Positions 44,222-54,392 of a DNA stretch of 64,000 nucleotides are shown here, in pieces (the first letter of the stretch is position 1; the number at the start of each line of letters is the position of its first letter). The notes below the pieces were generated by a model that searched no databases, had not been told where the DNA came from, and saw only the letters and a list, made by a program, of their open reading frames with translations. Made by a program: the position numbers and the translations under genes. The stretch comes from Toxorhynchites rutilus septentrionalis (lineage: Eukaryota > Arthropoda > Insecta > Diptera > Culicidae): positions 109,028,661 through 109,092,660 of the forward strand of contig NC_073746.1 in assembly GCF_029784135.1 (NCBI RefSeq), given 5' to 3'.

Positions 44222-45043
44222 CACTGCGTTTCATAACTATAGAACCACTCATTTTTTCTGAGTTTCTAGAGATATGTATGAAGTCGAATGAATTGAAGTA
44301 TATAATGTAGGACATAACAACTATCTTCATTTAAAAGACTGGTCATTTGAACTTTATTGTTGTGTTCAGGCGCGAAACATTCAAAAAACAAAAAATCCAG
44401 TTTTTCATAACTATAGAACCAGATGGAAAATTTTTCATTCCTTTACAAAATTTACGTCAATTTCCAATGAATTACAACAAGTTTCTAATTCGTAGATCAT
44501 CTTAAGTTCATCAGTTCAAATAACCTATTCGGGGTGGTTTTGACCAAGATGCGCCATGTTGTAGTGTGTATCTCGTTCTACGCAGAGGATATTGCTCGTT
44601 TAAGCTTTTCAAATTTAAGCTTGTTTACCAGATCAAAACCCAATCAAGAACTTATGAGGAGTGATCGTACGAATAGTAGATGCAGCTTACAAGCAGTATG
44701 AGTGTTTTGAAGAGCTTAAACGAGCAATATCCTCTGCGTAGAACGAGATACACACTACAACATGGTGCAGCTCGGTTAAAACCACCCCGAATAGGTTATT
44801 TGAACTGATGAAGAACTAAACATGACCTACGAATTAGAAACTTATTGTAATTCATGTGAAATTGACGTTAATTTTGTAAAGAAATGAAAGTTTTTCCATC
44901 TGGTTCTATAGTTATAAAAAACTGGATTTTTTGTTTTTTGAATGTTTCGCGCCTGAGCACAATATACTGCAATTCATCCGACTTCTTACATATCCTTGGA
45001 AACTAAGAAAAAAAGAATGGTTCTATAGGTGTGAAACGCAGTG
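44222..45043. mobile_element. second foldback element (822 bp, arms about 330-390 bp)
   Basis: CACTGCGTTTCATAACTATA at the left and its inverted counterpart TATAGGTGTGAAACGCAGTG at the right; arms match through GGCGCGAAACATTCAAAAAA, AACCTATTCGGGGTGGTTTT and CGTTCTACGCAGAGGATATT to AGCTTTTC/GAAGAGCT around a spacer of about 100 bp. The left arm has about 55 extra bases. No coding frame, no clear target duplication. Confidence 0.75.
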
Positions 45044-45430
45044 CAGCATTCACGGTTTATTAGTCATCTAGCTATCGACCAGACCACAGCGAGGTTTTCC
45101 AAATGGCTTTTCTCAATGCCGAGAATATAGTTTAGTTTTCCAAATTGGCATTTTTCATGGCTATAGGCGAATGAACTGTGGAGTTTTCAATCCTCTATAA
45201 CTAAACCATGATTGTCATTATTGAAGTCGCAGTCCTACCCCAACTAGCAGACAGCAGTCTTTCTGAATACTGATGTCAGACACAGCTGTTTTGCTCGATA
45301 CATAGAAAGAACGGAAAAAAGATATCGCATACGATGGTGCAATTTCGTTTCGATGGAGGTACCGCGTCGATTTTCATGCCATCTGGTGGAGAGTGCTTCT
45401 CTATGTTTACACCACATCATTTCTGCATCT

Positions 45431-45710
45431 GTATTGGGGTGTGAGTTTAAAATTCTGGAAACGAGAGCGTAACGTTCGGGGTGCGAGGATTTGAGCGTTA
45501 ATACTTTGTCGGCTGAATGATCTTGAAAAATCACTTTCAAAAAATAAAAGGTGTACTAGTGATGCTTGTTAATTATTCACAAAAAAAAACGTTTTTCCAT
45601 AGTTCAAGAACTGCTTTGAAAGCAAACTATTGAAATCACAAAAATCTATAAATATTGGTGAAATCGCAAGAATCTATAAATACGCTTGAAAGTCCATCGA
45701 AGTCAGAACT
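45431..45710 (+). repeat. internal fragment of the TTGACGTAGGACTA family with promoter
   Basis: GGGGTGTGAGTTTAAAATTC, GAAACGAGAGCGTAACGTTC and TTTGAGCGTTAATAC parallel 23970-24040; the distal part parallels 24150-24230. It ends with TATAAAT (45675-45681) and TCAG (45703-45706), conserving promoter spacing with the copy at 24.2 kb. Confidence 0.5.
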
Positions 45711-45784
45711 AGTCAGCGGTTAATGCATGTCGCTGGATGACCGTTAAAGCACAATAAATATTGTTCTCGGCCTGGCCACCTCAG

Positions 45785-45828
45785 TGAGACGAGAAATTCT
45801 GAACGGACGTGCAGAATTTCTCGTCTCA
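45785..45828. other. perfect 17-bp hairpin with 10-nt loop
   Basis: TGAGACGAGAAATTCTG (45785-45801) is exactly complementary to CAGAATTTCTCGTCTCA (45812-45828). It lies about 80 bp downstream of the promoter-like pair at 45675-45706. It could be a processing or termination structure or an element end; function unknown. Confidence 0.6.
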
Positions 45829-46264
45829 GAATACACTCTCAGAATATGCGCGAAGCAAGCATAGTGCAGAGCTTGCACTAACGAATAGAAGCAAAGTAGA
45901 AGAGAAATATTAAATAGAAAGTACCACACATATGAATTGATGATTTTTTGAGTTATCGGATAAATAACGGTGGTGGGGGAATAATTCGCAATGCATACTG
46001 AGTGCGAGTGAGAAATAATAGTAAAATGGTAATGAAAAGCGGATTGATATTGATAATTTTTTTTTGCTGGAAAAAAGCTTCTGCGAATCCTAAAGGATCG
46101 TGTTCGGATTTATTGATGTAATGATGAAGAAGTTTTTAATTATTCGCTTACTCTAGCTTTAAGAAAGGTCATTTGAAAACCTCCCTGCTACTTCCATCTG
46201 GTCACTCGTGAATGACTTATTGGTGACTTTTTCTGATTGAACAATTAATTTTCGTGAATTCTAG

Positions 46265-46432
46265 TATTTTATTCTGCTGTATTATAGTGACTTTCAGCCT
46301 TTGACTGGTTCGTCACTTGGTCCAATGAATTTATCCCGATGGAAGAATGTTGGGAGTAAGGATCGAACTCGTGACCTTTAACATGAGAGGTATGGATATT
46401 AACCACTACGCCAGATCGCTTCCGAATTCGAG
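46265..46432 (-). mobile_element. tRNA-derived SINE
   Basis: Minus strand shows a Pol III A box (TGGCGTAGTGG, 46413-46403) and B box (GAGTTCGATCC, 46370-46360) at tRNA-like spacing, followed by a non-tRNA body. It does not fold into a full tRNA, so it is a SINE rather than a tRNA gene. Mosquito SINEs of the Feilai type have this build; family identity is inferred. Confidence 0.65.
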
Positions 46433-46552
46433 TATTGTTTCCAGGATAAAAGTGACGCCAAAGTGCAGCACGTTTCAAGCAGGATGTGAAGAAGGTATTT
46501 TTCAGTGGTAAGAACCATGGCCCGAAATTTTCGAAGGTGAAAAATGAAGACC

Positions 46553-47000
46553 GACTCTACTCTCAGTAGGTTCGATTCGACGAGAACTGCTTCGGCAGTC
46601 GTCGTCAACAAAAAATGAATTGACTAGCGTTGACTAGCGAGAATGACTGATAAACTAGTCCAGTCAGTGATTATTCTAACTGACGCGACTAAGAACGAAA
46701 TTGTTTCCCGCGTATGCAATCTTATTTTTACGTCCATATGAAGAGGAACGAAAACTTGATTTCTGATGCAAAAAAGTAGTTACCTCATTAATGGACGGTT
46801 TATTGTCTACCCATCGTGAACTCAAACCAACGAACTTAGACAATTATCAGAGGTATGCTATAAAGGTCCACGCGTTAGTATTAGTAAATAGTGTGCAAAA
46901 TAGCGCGCACACACTGCACGCTATTCTATACGTATGAGTATATAGTCAGTTAGATAGTCAGGTGACTATCCTCACTTGACTATGACTATGCCGAGCCCTG
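46553..47000. repeat. dispersed repeat D, copy 1
   Basis: Shares with 48057-48390 and 61436-61790: CTCTCAGTAGnTTCG at the start, GAGCGnnGAGAATGACTGAT-like, GATTTCTGATnCAAAAAAGT, and CATCGTGAACTCAAACC. Its right end CGAGCCCTG (47000) equals that at 49637; reversed this is CAGGGCTCG, which resembles hAT termini. Non-coding. Confidence 0.6.
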
Positions 47001-47911
47001 GTGAGAACTGCGTTTTTCGGGCTAAAAGTGAAGGTGAAATTTTATTTTACATACGCAGCGGTTGTTGCCGACACCGTTACCCCACACATACTCGATTTGG
47101 TTTGAAATTTCTGTTGCCGTTCTGAGTGTTCTTTGAAGCGTTGTTTTTAGGAGCAGTGAAAATGTAATTTTAAATAATTTTCAGAGATACTGATAAACTA
47201 CTTGGATATTCTGTAAGTTTAGTGTTCCAGTGAGCAATCAACAGTACATGTTGATTTTGAGAGTAAATTTGAAAAATTATTGAAATTAGTGTCTTAATTG
47301 CCTCTCACTTAATGAAAGAATTTATTCATCGGCGTTTGTCAGAGCTACCGAGGGTTTCATTTTTGAATTTCTATAATATTGGTTTGTTGCTGTTTCGTAG
47401 TCCTACGTTGACTATGTGGTCGTGTCATGGACACCACTCTTCTTTTTTTTACGCTGCCCGCGATACCATGGTTAATACATGTTTATGTGTTTTCACGCTA
47501 AATCTAAATGTTTTGCCTTCCAAACATTCTGCTGCTGAAATTTGCGTTCTAGAATCGCATAGTAGGAGTTTTGAAAAAGGTCTGTTACGCCCTAGCTGTC
47601 CGCATGAGCTCGCTTATTCCTCTCAGGCTCGGTTCAATCACAGCCAGCAAGATCGACTCCAAAAGCGATAACACACGTGTAATTTGGTTTTTCAACGACG
47701 TTCAGAGACTGTTTCATTTAGAATTTGGTTGCATAAAGTAGGAGTCATTCCTCAGCATAGAAATAACGTACAAAAGATGTCATTTTGTAGGCGATGAACT
47801 CCAAGGGGAAAACACATGAATATTATTCGTCCGCTGTTCGGATGAATTTTCGGGTAATCCCCCCCATCATTTTTTGCACAGTACTGTTGGAACCGTATTT
47901 GCTATCTTGTT

Positions 47912-48055
47912 CCGTCACTTTCCCATTTGAGCTGTTTTTTTTATGTTACTGTCACATTTTCTCAGTCTGTCTATGATAATTGCCCAATATTTCTCGATGG
48001 GAAGAAAATCCGGACAATTTGATGGATTCATAGTTTTTTCAATGAAAACGATCTT
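47912..48055 (-). pseudogene. DD37-type transposase, C-terminal part
   Basis: Minus frame reads KIVFIEKTMNPSNCPDFLPI then EKYWAII, containing the catalytic Glu (PIEKYW). It continues the relic at 49638-50432 after a 1.58-kb insertion. The downstream part decays to a stop near 47912. Confidence 0.68.
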
Positions 48056-48444
48056 GTTCTCAACTCTCCTCTCAGTAGCTTCGCTTCGAATAGGACTGCT
48101 CTTGCATTCGCCGTCAACATGACTTGAATTGATTAGAAAATAAATTGACGAGCGCTGAGAGCGAGGATGACTGATGCACTATTCTAGCAAATGGTTATTC
48201 TAATTGACGTAACGAATGAATACAAATCTCCACACTACTACTCCCCCTGACACGAATCTCGTTACCCGCGTACACAATCTTATTTTAACATCCATATTAA
48301 GTGAAACGAAAACTTGATTTCTGATCCAAAAAAGTAGTTACACCTTCAATGGACGCCTCCATTGTTAACCCATCGTGAACTCAAACATCGATACATGCAC
48401 ACATGACACGTGAGAGAGAGACAACGTAAATATAATACCAGGTA

Positions 48445-48756
48445 CAGTAAAACCTGTTTTTGTGCGCTCATGTGCGAATATTTTTATGTGCGATTTGTGC
48501 GAAAAAACGATGAGATATCATGTCTCAACGTACAGGAAGAAAACAAAAGCAAATCGAACGTTGATCACGAATGAAATGATCATGATTTGGGTTATTTACT
48601 TAAGGAATCCTTTTCATGCCTATCCACCGCCGATTTTTTTTGTTTTCAAATTGTTGAGCGAAAACTATTTTTTAAAGCTACTGAGGAAGTTCAGCGTGAT
48701 TTTGTTTATGTGATTTTGTTGTGTGCTCTTTCCTTCGCACAAAATAAGTTTGCCTG
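48445..48756. mobile_element. pogo-like MITE, TA duplication (312 bp)
   Basis: CAGTAAAACCTGTTTTTGTG at the left and, reversed, CAGGCAAACTTATTTTGTGC at the right; TA on both sides (48443-48444, 48757-48758). Short frames inside have no motif. Confidence 0.6.
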
Positions 48757-48889
48757 TATATCACATCGCCTGTGTGATACACACACTCATACAAAGAAGC
48801 TAATTTTAGGAACTCTGTACAATTGTCATGTTTTTTATCCCTTTTGTTTATTTTAGGCTCATTAGCATTTTAGCTGTAACAGAGCCGAA

Positions 48890-49315
48890 TTTTAATCGTG
48901 TACATGTCACATGTTTATCATATCTAGAATTAGCACATTACACAGTTGCCATTTATCGGCGTTAGAGTATTCTCTTCTATACCATTGCATATGGTACATT
49001 ACATTACAAAGTAGCCGTTTAGGCGTAAGAGTTTTTCCTTCTGTTCTTCCATTATCCAGTTAGACCGGGCAGCGGAGACAGTTGATTGATCATTGTTGAG
49101 TTATTTATAGAACAGCAGCCAGATGTCTTGCAGAGCAGAGCAGTTGTATGGATGAATCAATCTCATTCCGACCGTGGATCGATCTTCATCGCTCATGATT
49201 GTTGCGTGTACGTAGTTATTCTGTAACAACACAAAGATGGTGGGCCCTGAGTTTTGAACTCACGATCGATCGCTTACTAAGCGAACGCGCAACCAATGTG
49301 GCTACGGAGGACCCC
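48890..49315 (-). mobile_element. tRNA-derived SINE, second family
   Basis: The head near 49315 reads GGGGTCCTCCGTAGCC, with an A-box-like TAGCCACATTGG (49303-49292) and B-box region TGAGTTCAAAACTCA (49261-49248). The body extends through GCCTAAACGGCTACTTTGTA to a repeated tail (ACGCCGATAAATGGCAACTG). The 3' limit is approximate. Confidence 0.6.
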
Positions 49316-49637
49316 AATTGTCATGTTGAAATTATTTTTTGCTTTTTTCTTTGTCTACCACTACATGAAAAAACGGAGAGTAATATACCTGGTATTCTAT
49401 TTACGTTGAGAAAGAGAAACGATTTCAGTCTGGAGGGTGTCACTTCAATTTGCCGCGAAATAAAATGAGCTCGGAGCGTCGTAGAGGGAGATGGCAACTA
49501 AACGCCCTAAACGGTTGAGTCATGTTGACGGAGAAACTGGTGGAATAAGCAAAAGCTCATTTAAAATTGAATGCAAAGGCGGATTTCTTCATAGTCCCCT
49601 GACTATGCTCACTTGAATATTACTTTGTCGAGCCCTG

Positions 49638-50432
49638 CTGCTTATACCACTTGACGACATCTCATCTGCAATGTCAAGTCAGGTTAGCACTTCACCAGGC
49701 CTTTTTCGTAATCGAATGAAAGGCAACATTCTGTTCTGAAGACACTTTTCCTTGTAAACTTTTCCATTCATTGTTGCCCAGGGATGAAAACTTTTGTCTT
49801 CTCTCCACAACTACAGATCCCTTGCCAAATCAGCAACTTATGGTCAAATTTATCTGCGTAAACAAATATGAATCTACCAGCAACACCCCCTTTACGCTAG
49901 GCAAGGTAAAATTTATTACCGACTATTTGTCCAAAGTCTATTTTTACGTATGTTCGTCCATCGTCCATCAAAATGCATCCTTTGTACTTGGCCAACACTT
50001 GCTCGTACAGCTTCTTTGCACCAACCAAAGAAGCCTTTGCTAGCAACCATGTTTTGTTTCCGCGTCCTGTTAGGGTGTTTGCTGGCATCATACGACCGCA
50101 AGCCTTCTCGCATACAAATTCGCCGAACTGTACTGTGGCTCGCCGTGTACTTTTTCCCCAAATTCCGCCAGGAGAGCCCAGGATTATTGTGGACTACCTT
50201 TGCTCGTAGATTCCGGTCATTTGTTCCACCTCTACGCCTGATTGGTTTCGCCCGATCCAAAGTAAGAGTTTCCCGGTTACGTTTGAGTACGGTATTTGCA
50301 GTCGATTGAGGAAATTTCAGGAATTCTGCGATCTTTCCTTCTGACCACGTCAGGTTCTCAACATTTTTCGCGGAATTTTTTCCCGCCCTTCGCGTACCTT
50401 CGTCGATAACTTTTGAATGTGTCCTTCCATCT
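49638..50432 (-). pseudogene. DD37-type (ITmD37-like) transposase, N-terminal and core part
   Basis: ATG near 50432. With frameshifts it shows SEGKIAEFLKFPQSTANTVL (HTH), NPGLSWRNLGKKYTASHSTV, the region before the catalytic core (PNRTRKQNMVA), the first acidic block GCILMDDGRTYVKIDFGQI (50000-49917), IWQGICSCG and NGKVYKEK. The second-Asp region, much decayed, lies near 49660-49700 (PDL, DVVKWYK). The catalytic Glu block continues at 48055. The architecture matches the intact DD37E gene at 16.6 kb but sequence differs, so it is another subfamily. Inactive. Confidence 0.7.
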
Positions 50433-50515
50433 TGATGAAATATTCACTACTGAGTAAACAAATCATCCGGATCAAAACGCTGTCAATAGTTTCTCGATGT
50501 GACAACTAGGGGCGC

Positions 50516-50860
50516 TGTAATGTATATAATAAGCGACCAAATTCTAACTGAAACACGCTTTATTTAATGAAACCTAACTTCCCTATTTCCCTAACAATTA
50601 CTTAACAATTACTCACTGATGTTTAGGTGGTGTATCTGGCCCCTCCGTTGACTCCTCTGGTCGTTGTTGCGGTTCTGGTCCGAAACGATGGTTGGATCTG
50701 GGGCTGCTATTTACCGGAATATCCGGTGCGGTTAACCTCTGGTTACGGTGATGCTGCTGCTTCACTGGGCTATCCGGCACTATTCATACAGCCGGATAGT
50801 TAATTGGCCTATCGTCACTACCGATGTGGGTGGCCCTAGTTTCACTTCACCATCCCATGT
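50516..50860 (-). pseudogene. possible 3' end of an LTR element (short LTR plus coding tail)
   Basis: 50516-50615 begins TGTAATG and ends ACTCA (TG...CA) with AATAAA on the minus strand, as in a 100-bp LTR. Immediately upstream on the minus strand is an open Pro/Gln-rich tail ending GPDTPPKHQ, and further up a frame with TWDGEVKLGPP, interrupted by stops. This could be the C-terminus of a retroelement polyprotein; I do not recognise the family. Confidence 0.28.
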
Positions 50861-52329
50861 TCGTGCAAACTTCTAAAAGATGAACGTTCTGTCCTAACAA
50901 GTCCGTATTGCAAAACTTCCACTTTACAAGTTGAAAATCCATAAAAATCTTTCGATGAGCACGTTTGGTCATCATGGTTCATCATGGCGAAACTTTGAGG
51001 AGCCCGCTAAGTCACCATCGGGTCGGGTCACACTGCCTGTTGTGCATTCATACCAACCGTTGCGGTACATAAATGTGTCGTATAGTGTTGTATGGGCTGT
51101 ATATAACACCTAAGTTTCTGTTGTGTTGTGTTGTGTATATTTGTTTTCTGTATTCTAACTTCAAAAAGAAAAACAATTTGATTTTTTTTAAATAAAAAAA
51201 TAAAAATCTATACCCAATCCTGTTTGACAACATTTTGATCGTAACACCCTTTAATTTTCTTTATTTGTTGTATACTTTCGCTGTTTTAACTGGTGAGGTA
51301 ACAAAAACCAGTATCAAAAATTTAAATAATCGATGTTTGTGCCGCAAGTAAAAACATGACATGTTGTTAACAAAAAAAAACACTACGTACGAAAGCACTA
51401 AAAGTGGCACTTAATGCATAATAAAAAAAACTTCAGTCCTATTCTGACTAAGTCGTTGACATTATGCCGTTCATCAGCTTCTACTTACGATTCTCTATTT
51501 GCCTACGTGGGTACAAAACGCATTGTACCGTACTCTGCATATGCAAACGCGAGACACACACACACACACACACCTGTTCAACGATAGTTGAGGGTGGAGA
51601 AGTTAGCTATAGAACTAGCGGGAGGATGGATGGTCGTATGCTGGTTATTATATGTAAAAGCTTTTCATGGCGGCATGCAAATCCGCCACACGCGTACCAG
51701 TATGCGTCTTCCTCAGTTCACCTCAATCGCCGAGAGAACAGGTAGCGGTAGAACAGCAATTTGTAAGGGAGGTGAAAAACACCTTTGCGTATGGAAAATT
51801 GTGTCGGGGGAAAAAACGGTGCAAATAGGAATAAATTAACCATGGCGGGGATACAGTGGCGATGGCTGGCAGTCAGCACCCGATCGAGCGGGCGTCAAAC
51901 GAGGTAATGGTTGATAACACGTAGATGAATAATTTTATCTGGATCACAAGCGATTACTGTACGCGAAGTGAACGGACTGAGAACTGTTTTGAAATCAGTT
52001 TTTACTGTTTTATTTTAGATAAGATAACCATGTGTGTATGTGTAAACAACATCCTTATTTTCATTAGCTTCAAAAATTATTTCCAGGAAATATCGATAAT
52101 AATTCTGAAGGCGCTGCCCTACATAGGTTTGACTTGGTCGATTACCAAACTGATGATTAATTAGTACACTACATTGATACTAATGATACATAACAGTGTA
52201 AAAACGACTGTTTAGTCTACGGATATGAAATTCCCTCTTTGTGATATCGATATTTCACTCAGCATCATCTATTCCAAAAATTCCTTGCCCATACTTGTAC
52301 GAAACAAACAGTCAATTTTTAAGTTTAGC
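50861..52329. other. no gene; possible Tc1-type end at 51225, AC repeat at 51551
   Basis: AACATTTTGATCGTAACACCCTTT near 51228-51252, reversed, starts AAAGGGTGTTACGATC and resembles the ends of DD37-type transposons. (AC)n spans about 51551-51573. Otherwise anonymous. Confidence 0.35.
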
Positions 52330-52840
52330 CAAGGCACATAAAGAATCGTATGCTGTTTTGTCAGGCCGTTCCATCCGCGTTGACGGCATTGAGCTTCATA
52401 TTACGAAATGGGGGAGTAGGCATGCCAATATAGGTTTGCAGAAGAAATGAACACACTTTTGAAATGAAAATTATTTTTTCCAAATCAAATTAGTACTCTA
52501 TGTGAAAGAAAATCACTTTTGCTGACAAGGAATGAAAAAATATTACACAAAAAATGTGTCTAATGATAGTTTTATATTATGATGGTAAGTTTTGGTGAGA
52601 ATATCTGAAAATTCATAGAAAAAAGTTTAAGTTAGGGTCAGAACAACGTACTTCAAGTAGGTAAATAATGCCAAGAAAAAAATTTCATACAAATTTTAGC
52701 AATTTAAAACTGCCTTAGGGCCGACTAATCTGATAGAGAATAGTTGGCCTCATACAAACTAATGTCGTATCCAGATGTCGACACCATTCCGCTGTCAACG
52801 CGAATAGCATCTTCTGAGTTCACTGTAACCTGATCATCAA
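52330..52840. repeat. repeat related to the core of TIR element copy 2
   Basis: GACGGCATTGAGCTTCATAT, GAAATGAACACACTTTTGAA and CAGATGTCGACACCATTCCG parallel 33960-34400. TIRs are not evident, so this is a fragment or a related family. The adjoining 52850-53400 shows no gene; CGGGTCAAATATTnGATTAA (reverse, 52880-52905) recurs near 61920. Confidence 0.5.
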
Positions 52841-53403
52841 ATTTGTCAGACAAAGTGTTCTGATCTCCAGATTAATCAAATATTTGACCCGTTGGATGAA
52901 ATTGAGATTGAGTTCTATTTGTTCATTTTGACGATTGTCCGCTTGATCCTTCAGAAATCGCCGTAGACCTTTTGTACGGTAGAAGACGTGAAGGATGTTG
53001 TCAATTTTTTATAGTGAACATTGGTTTGATACGCTGTTAGCTTTAAGCAGGATAAATACATTATGCTTTGCTTCATAGAAAGCCATTGAAGAGGGTTTAG
53101 CATGAGAGCGGAGGAAGTGAATCCGCAAAATCAAACACATAACTTTTTTTTGTTTTCATTCTGTAAACGTTGTAACCTCTCGGTGTGTTTCATTAGCAAG
53201 GAAAAGAATGGATGAACAGAAGTCTATGTGTGGCAATGTAATCGATTTATACATCTGAATATTACTCGAAATAATCAAAATATATTTTAAACGGCATATG
53301 GTAGAGTATTTTATGATGTGGTACTAAGTCTAACCCGAATAAATGGGGGGTAAAATGAAAACTTAAACACAGAACATGCAGGAAAAAATATTTCGAATAC
53401 TTA

Positions 53404-53550
53404 GGCGTCGTGCACAAATTACGTAACGCTAAAAATCCGGATTTTGGACCCCCCCTACGTAATGCAATTTCCTACCTCTAATACACAGAAAGTAACGCAA
53501 CCTCGACCCCCTCCCCCCCTTATCGCGTTACGTAATTTGTGCACGACGCC
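53404..53550. mobile_element. 147-bp PIF/Harbinger-like MITE, TTA duplication
   Basis: GGCGTCGTGCACAAATTACG plus TAACGC at the left is perfectly inverted at the right (26 bp). TTA flanks both sides (53401-53403, 53551-53553). The interior is C/T-rich. Perfect TIRs suggest recent mobility. Confidence 0.85.
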
Positions 53551-53884
53551 TTATAACTCGAACATTTCTTAATAGATCGAAAAGATGTTTGCATCAATTG
53601 ATAGGAAATATTTCTACGCATCTATCACAATTAATAAAATGTAATTTCTCATGAAATAAGCAATTGAATAACTGCAAAATATCAAGCGCTATCTAAACGC
53701 TCTCACTGCTCCGTTGTGATTGGCCCAATTTACGGCTTCCCTAACACAGCCATCGAAACCAAGGTGCCTTTCATTACATGGTGTTTGTTTAAATTCTTTA
53801 CTTACATAGCAAATATGTTGAATTCAATTGAATTCGAAAATTATTTCATTCAATCAATGCAAACAAATGATTACTACGCCAACG

Positions 53885-53930
53885 GTAGTCCCACGTCAAT
53901 CATGCGGTTATATCAAAGATATAACCCACC
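53885..53930. repeat. right-end fragment of the TTGACGTAGGACTA family
   Basis: GGTAGTCCCACGTCAATCAT followed by GCGGTTATATCAAAGATATAACCC parallels 24775-24822, including the small hairpin. Confidence 0.5.
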
Positions 53931-53939
53931 CAATTTTTA

Positions 53940-54097
53940 TATTTTCTTTTTTTGTATTTCAATATTTCATTGATGTCATAATCTTTGTGAGGCTCACAAG
54001 ACAGTTTGTCATCTATAATAACAGCAAGATATTTTATCTCTCTAACGTGATCAAGTGTCTTGCCATTTATGTTCTCAAAACACTCGGTATTATACAT
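53940..54097 (-). pseudogene. CR1/L2-type reverse transcriptase thumb fragment
   Basis: Minus frame contains REIKYLAVIIDDKLSCEPHK, the counterpart of IKYLGVIIDDKLSFKSH in the intact ORF2 at 7.7-10.5 kb, preceded by DNxxLE-like sequence. About 50 codons, flanked by unrelated repeats. Confidence 0.65.
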
Positions 54098-54392
54098 TCG
54101 ACAAAAAAAAGAGAAACAGAGCGCGAAGTTGAATTTTTTAGGTGATTTTTGAAATGCTGTAATGGAAAATCAACGCATGCATGTGAGATGTACCTCATTT
54201 TAACGCTCCAACTTTCATGTTTTGAAACACTTCACTAACATATTTTTATTTGGATGTGTGTAGATGAAGTGGGTAAACATATCGCGAAAAAATAGAAAAT
54301 TGTAAGGGGTTGTGCCTAGGTTGTGCATTTTCGTCGTAGAACTACGGAATTGAACATGGAAATTTTTGAAATAATTTTATGTATATTTAATA

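Larger units (their letters stand above)
48056..49637. mobile_element. composite insertion in the transposase relic
   Basis: Begins with dispersed repeat D copy 2 (48057-48390), includes a pogo-like MITE (48445-48756) and a tRNA-derived SINE (48890-49315), and ends with the CGAGCCCTG terminus. The same start and end occur around copy 1 (46553-47000), where they are only about 450 bp apart, so the MITE and SINE are later insertions in this copy. Confidence 0.5.

Noticed and set aside
45785..45828. Histone 3' stem-loop
   Set aside because: Stem 17 bp and loop 10 nt do not fit the 6-bp stem/4-nt loop of histone mRNAs, and no histone frame is nearby.
46355..46425. Functional tRNA gene on the minus strand
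   Set aside because: A and B boxes are present, but acceptor-stem pairing and the anticodon arm are not convincing and a SINE body follows.
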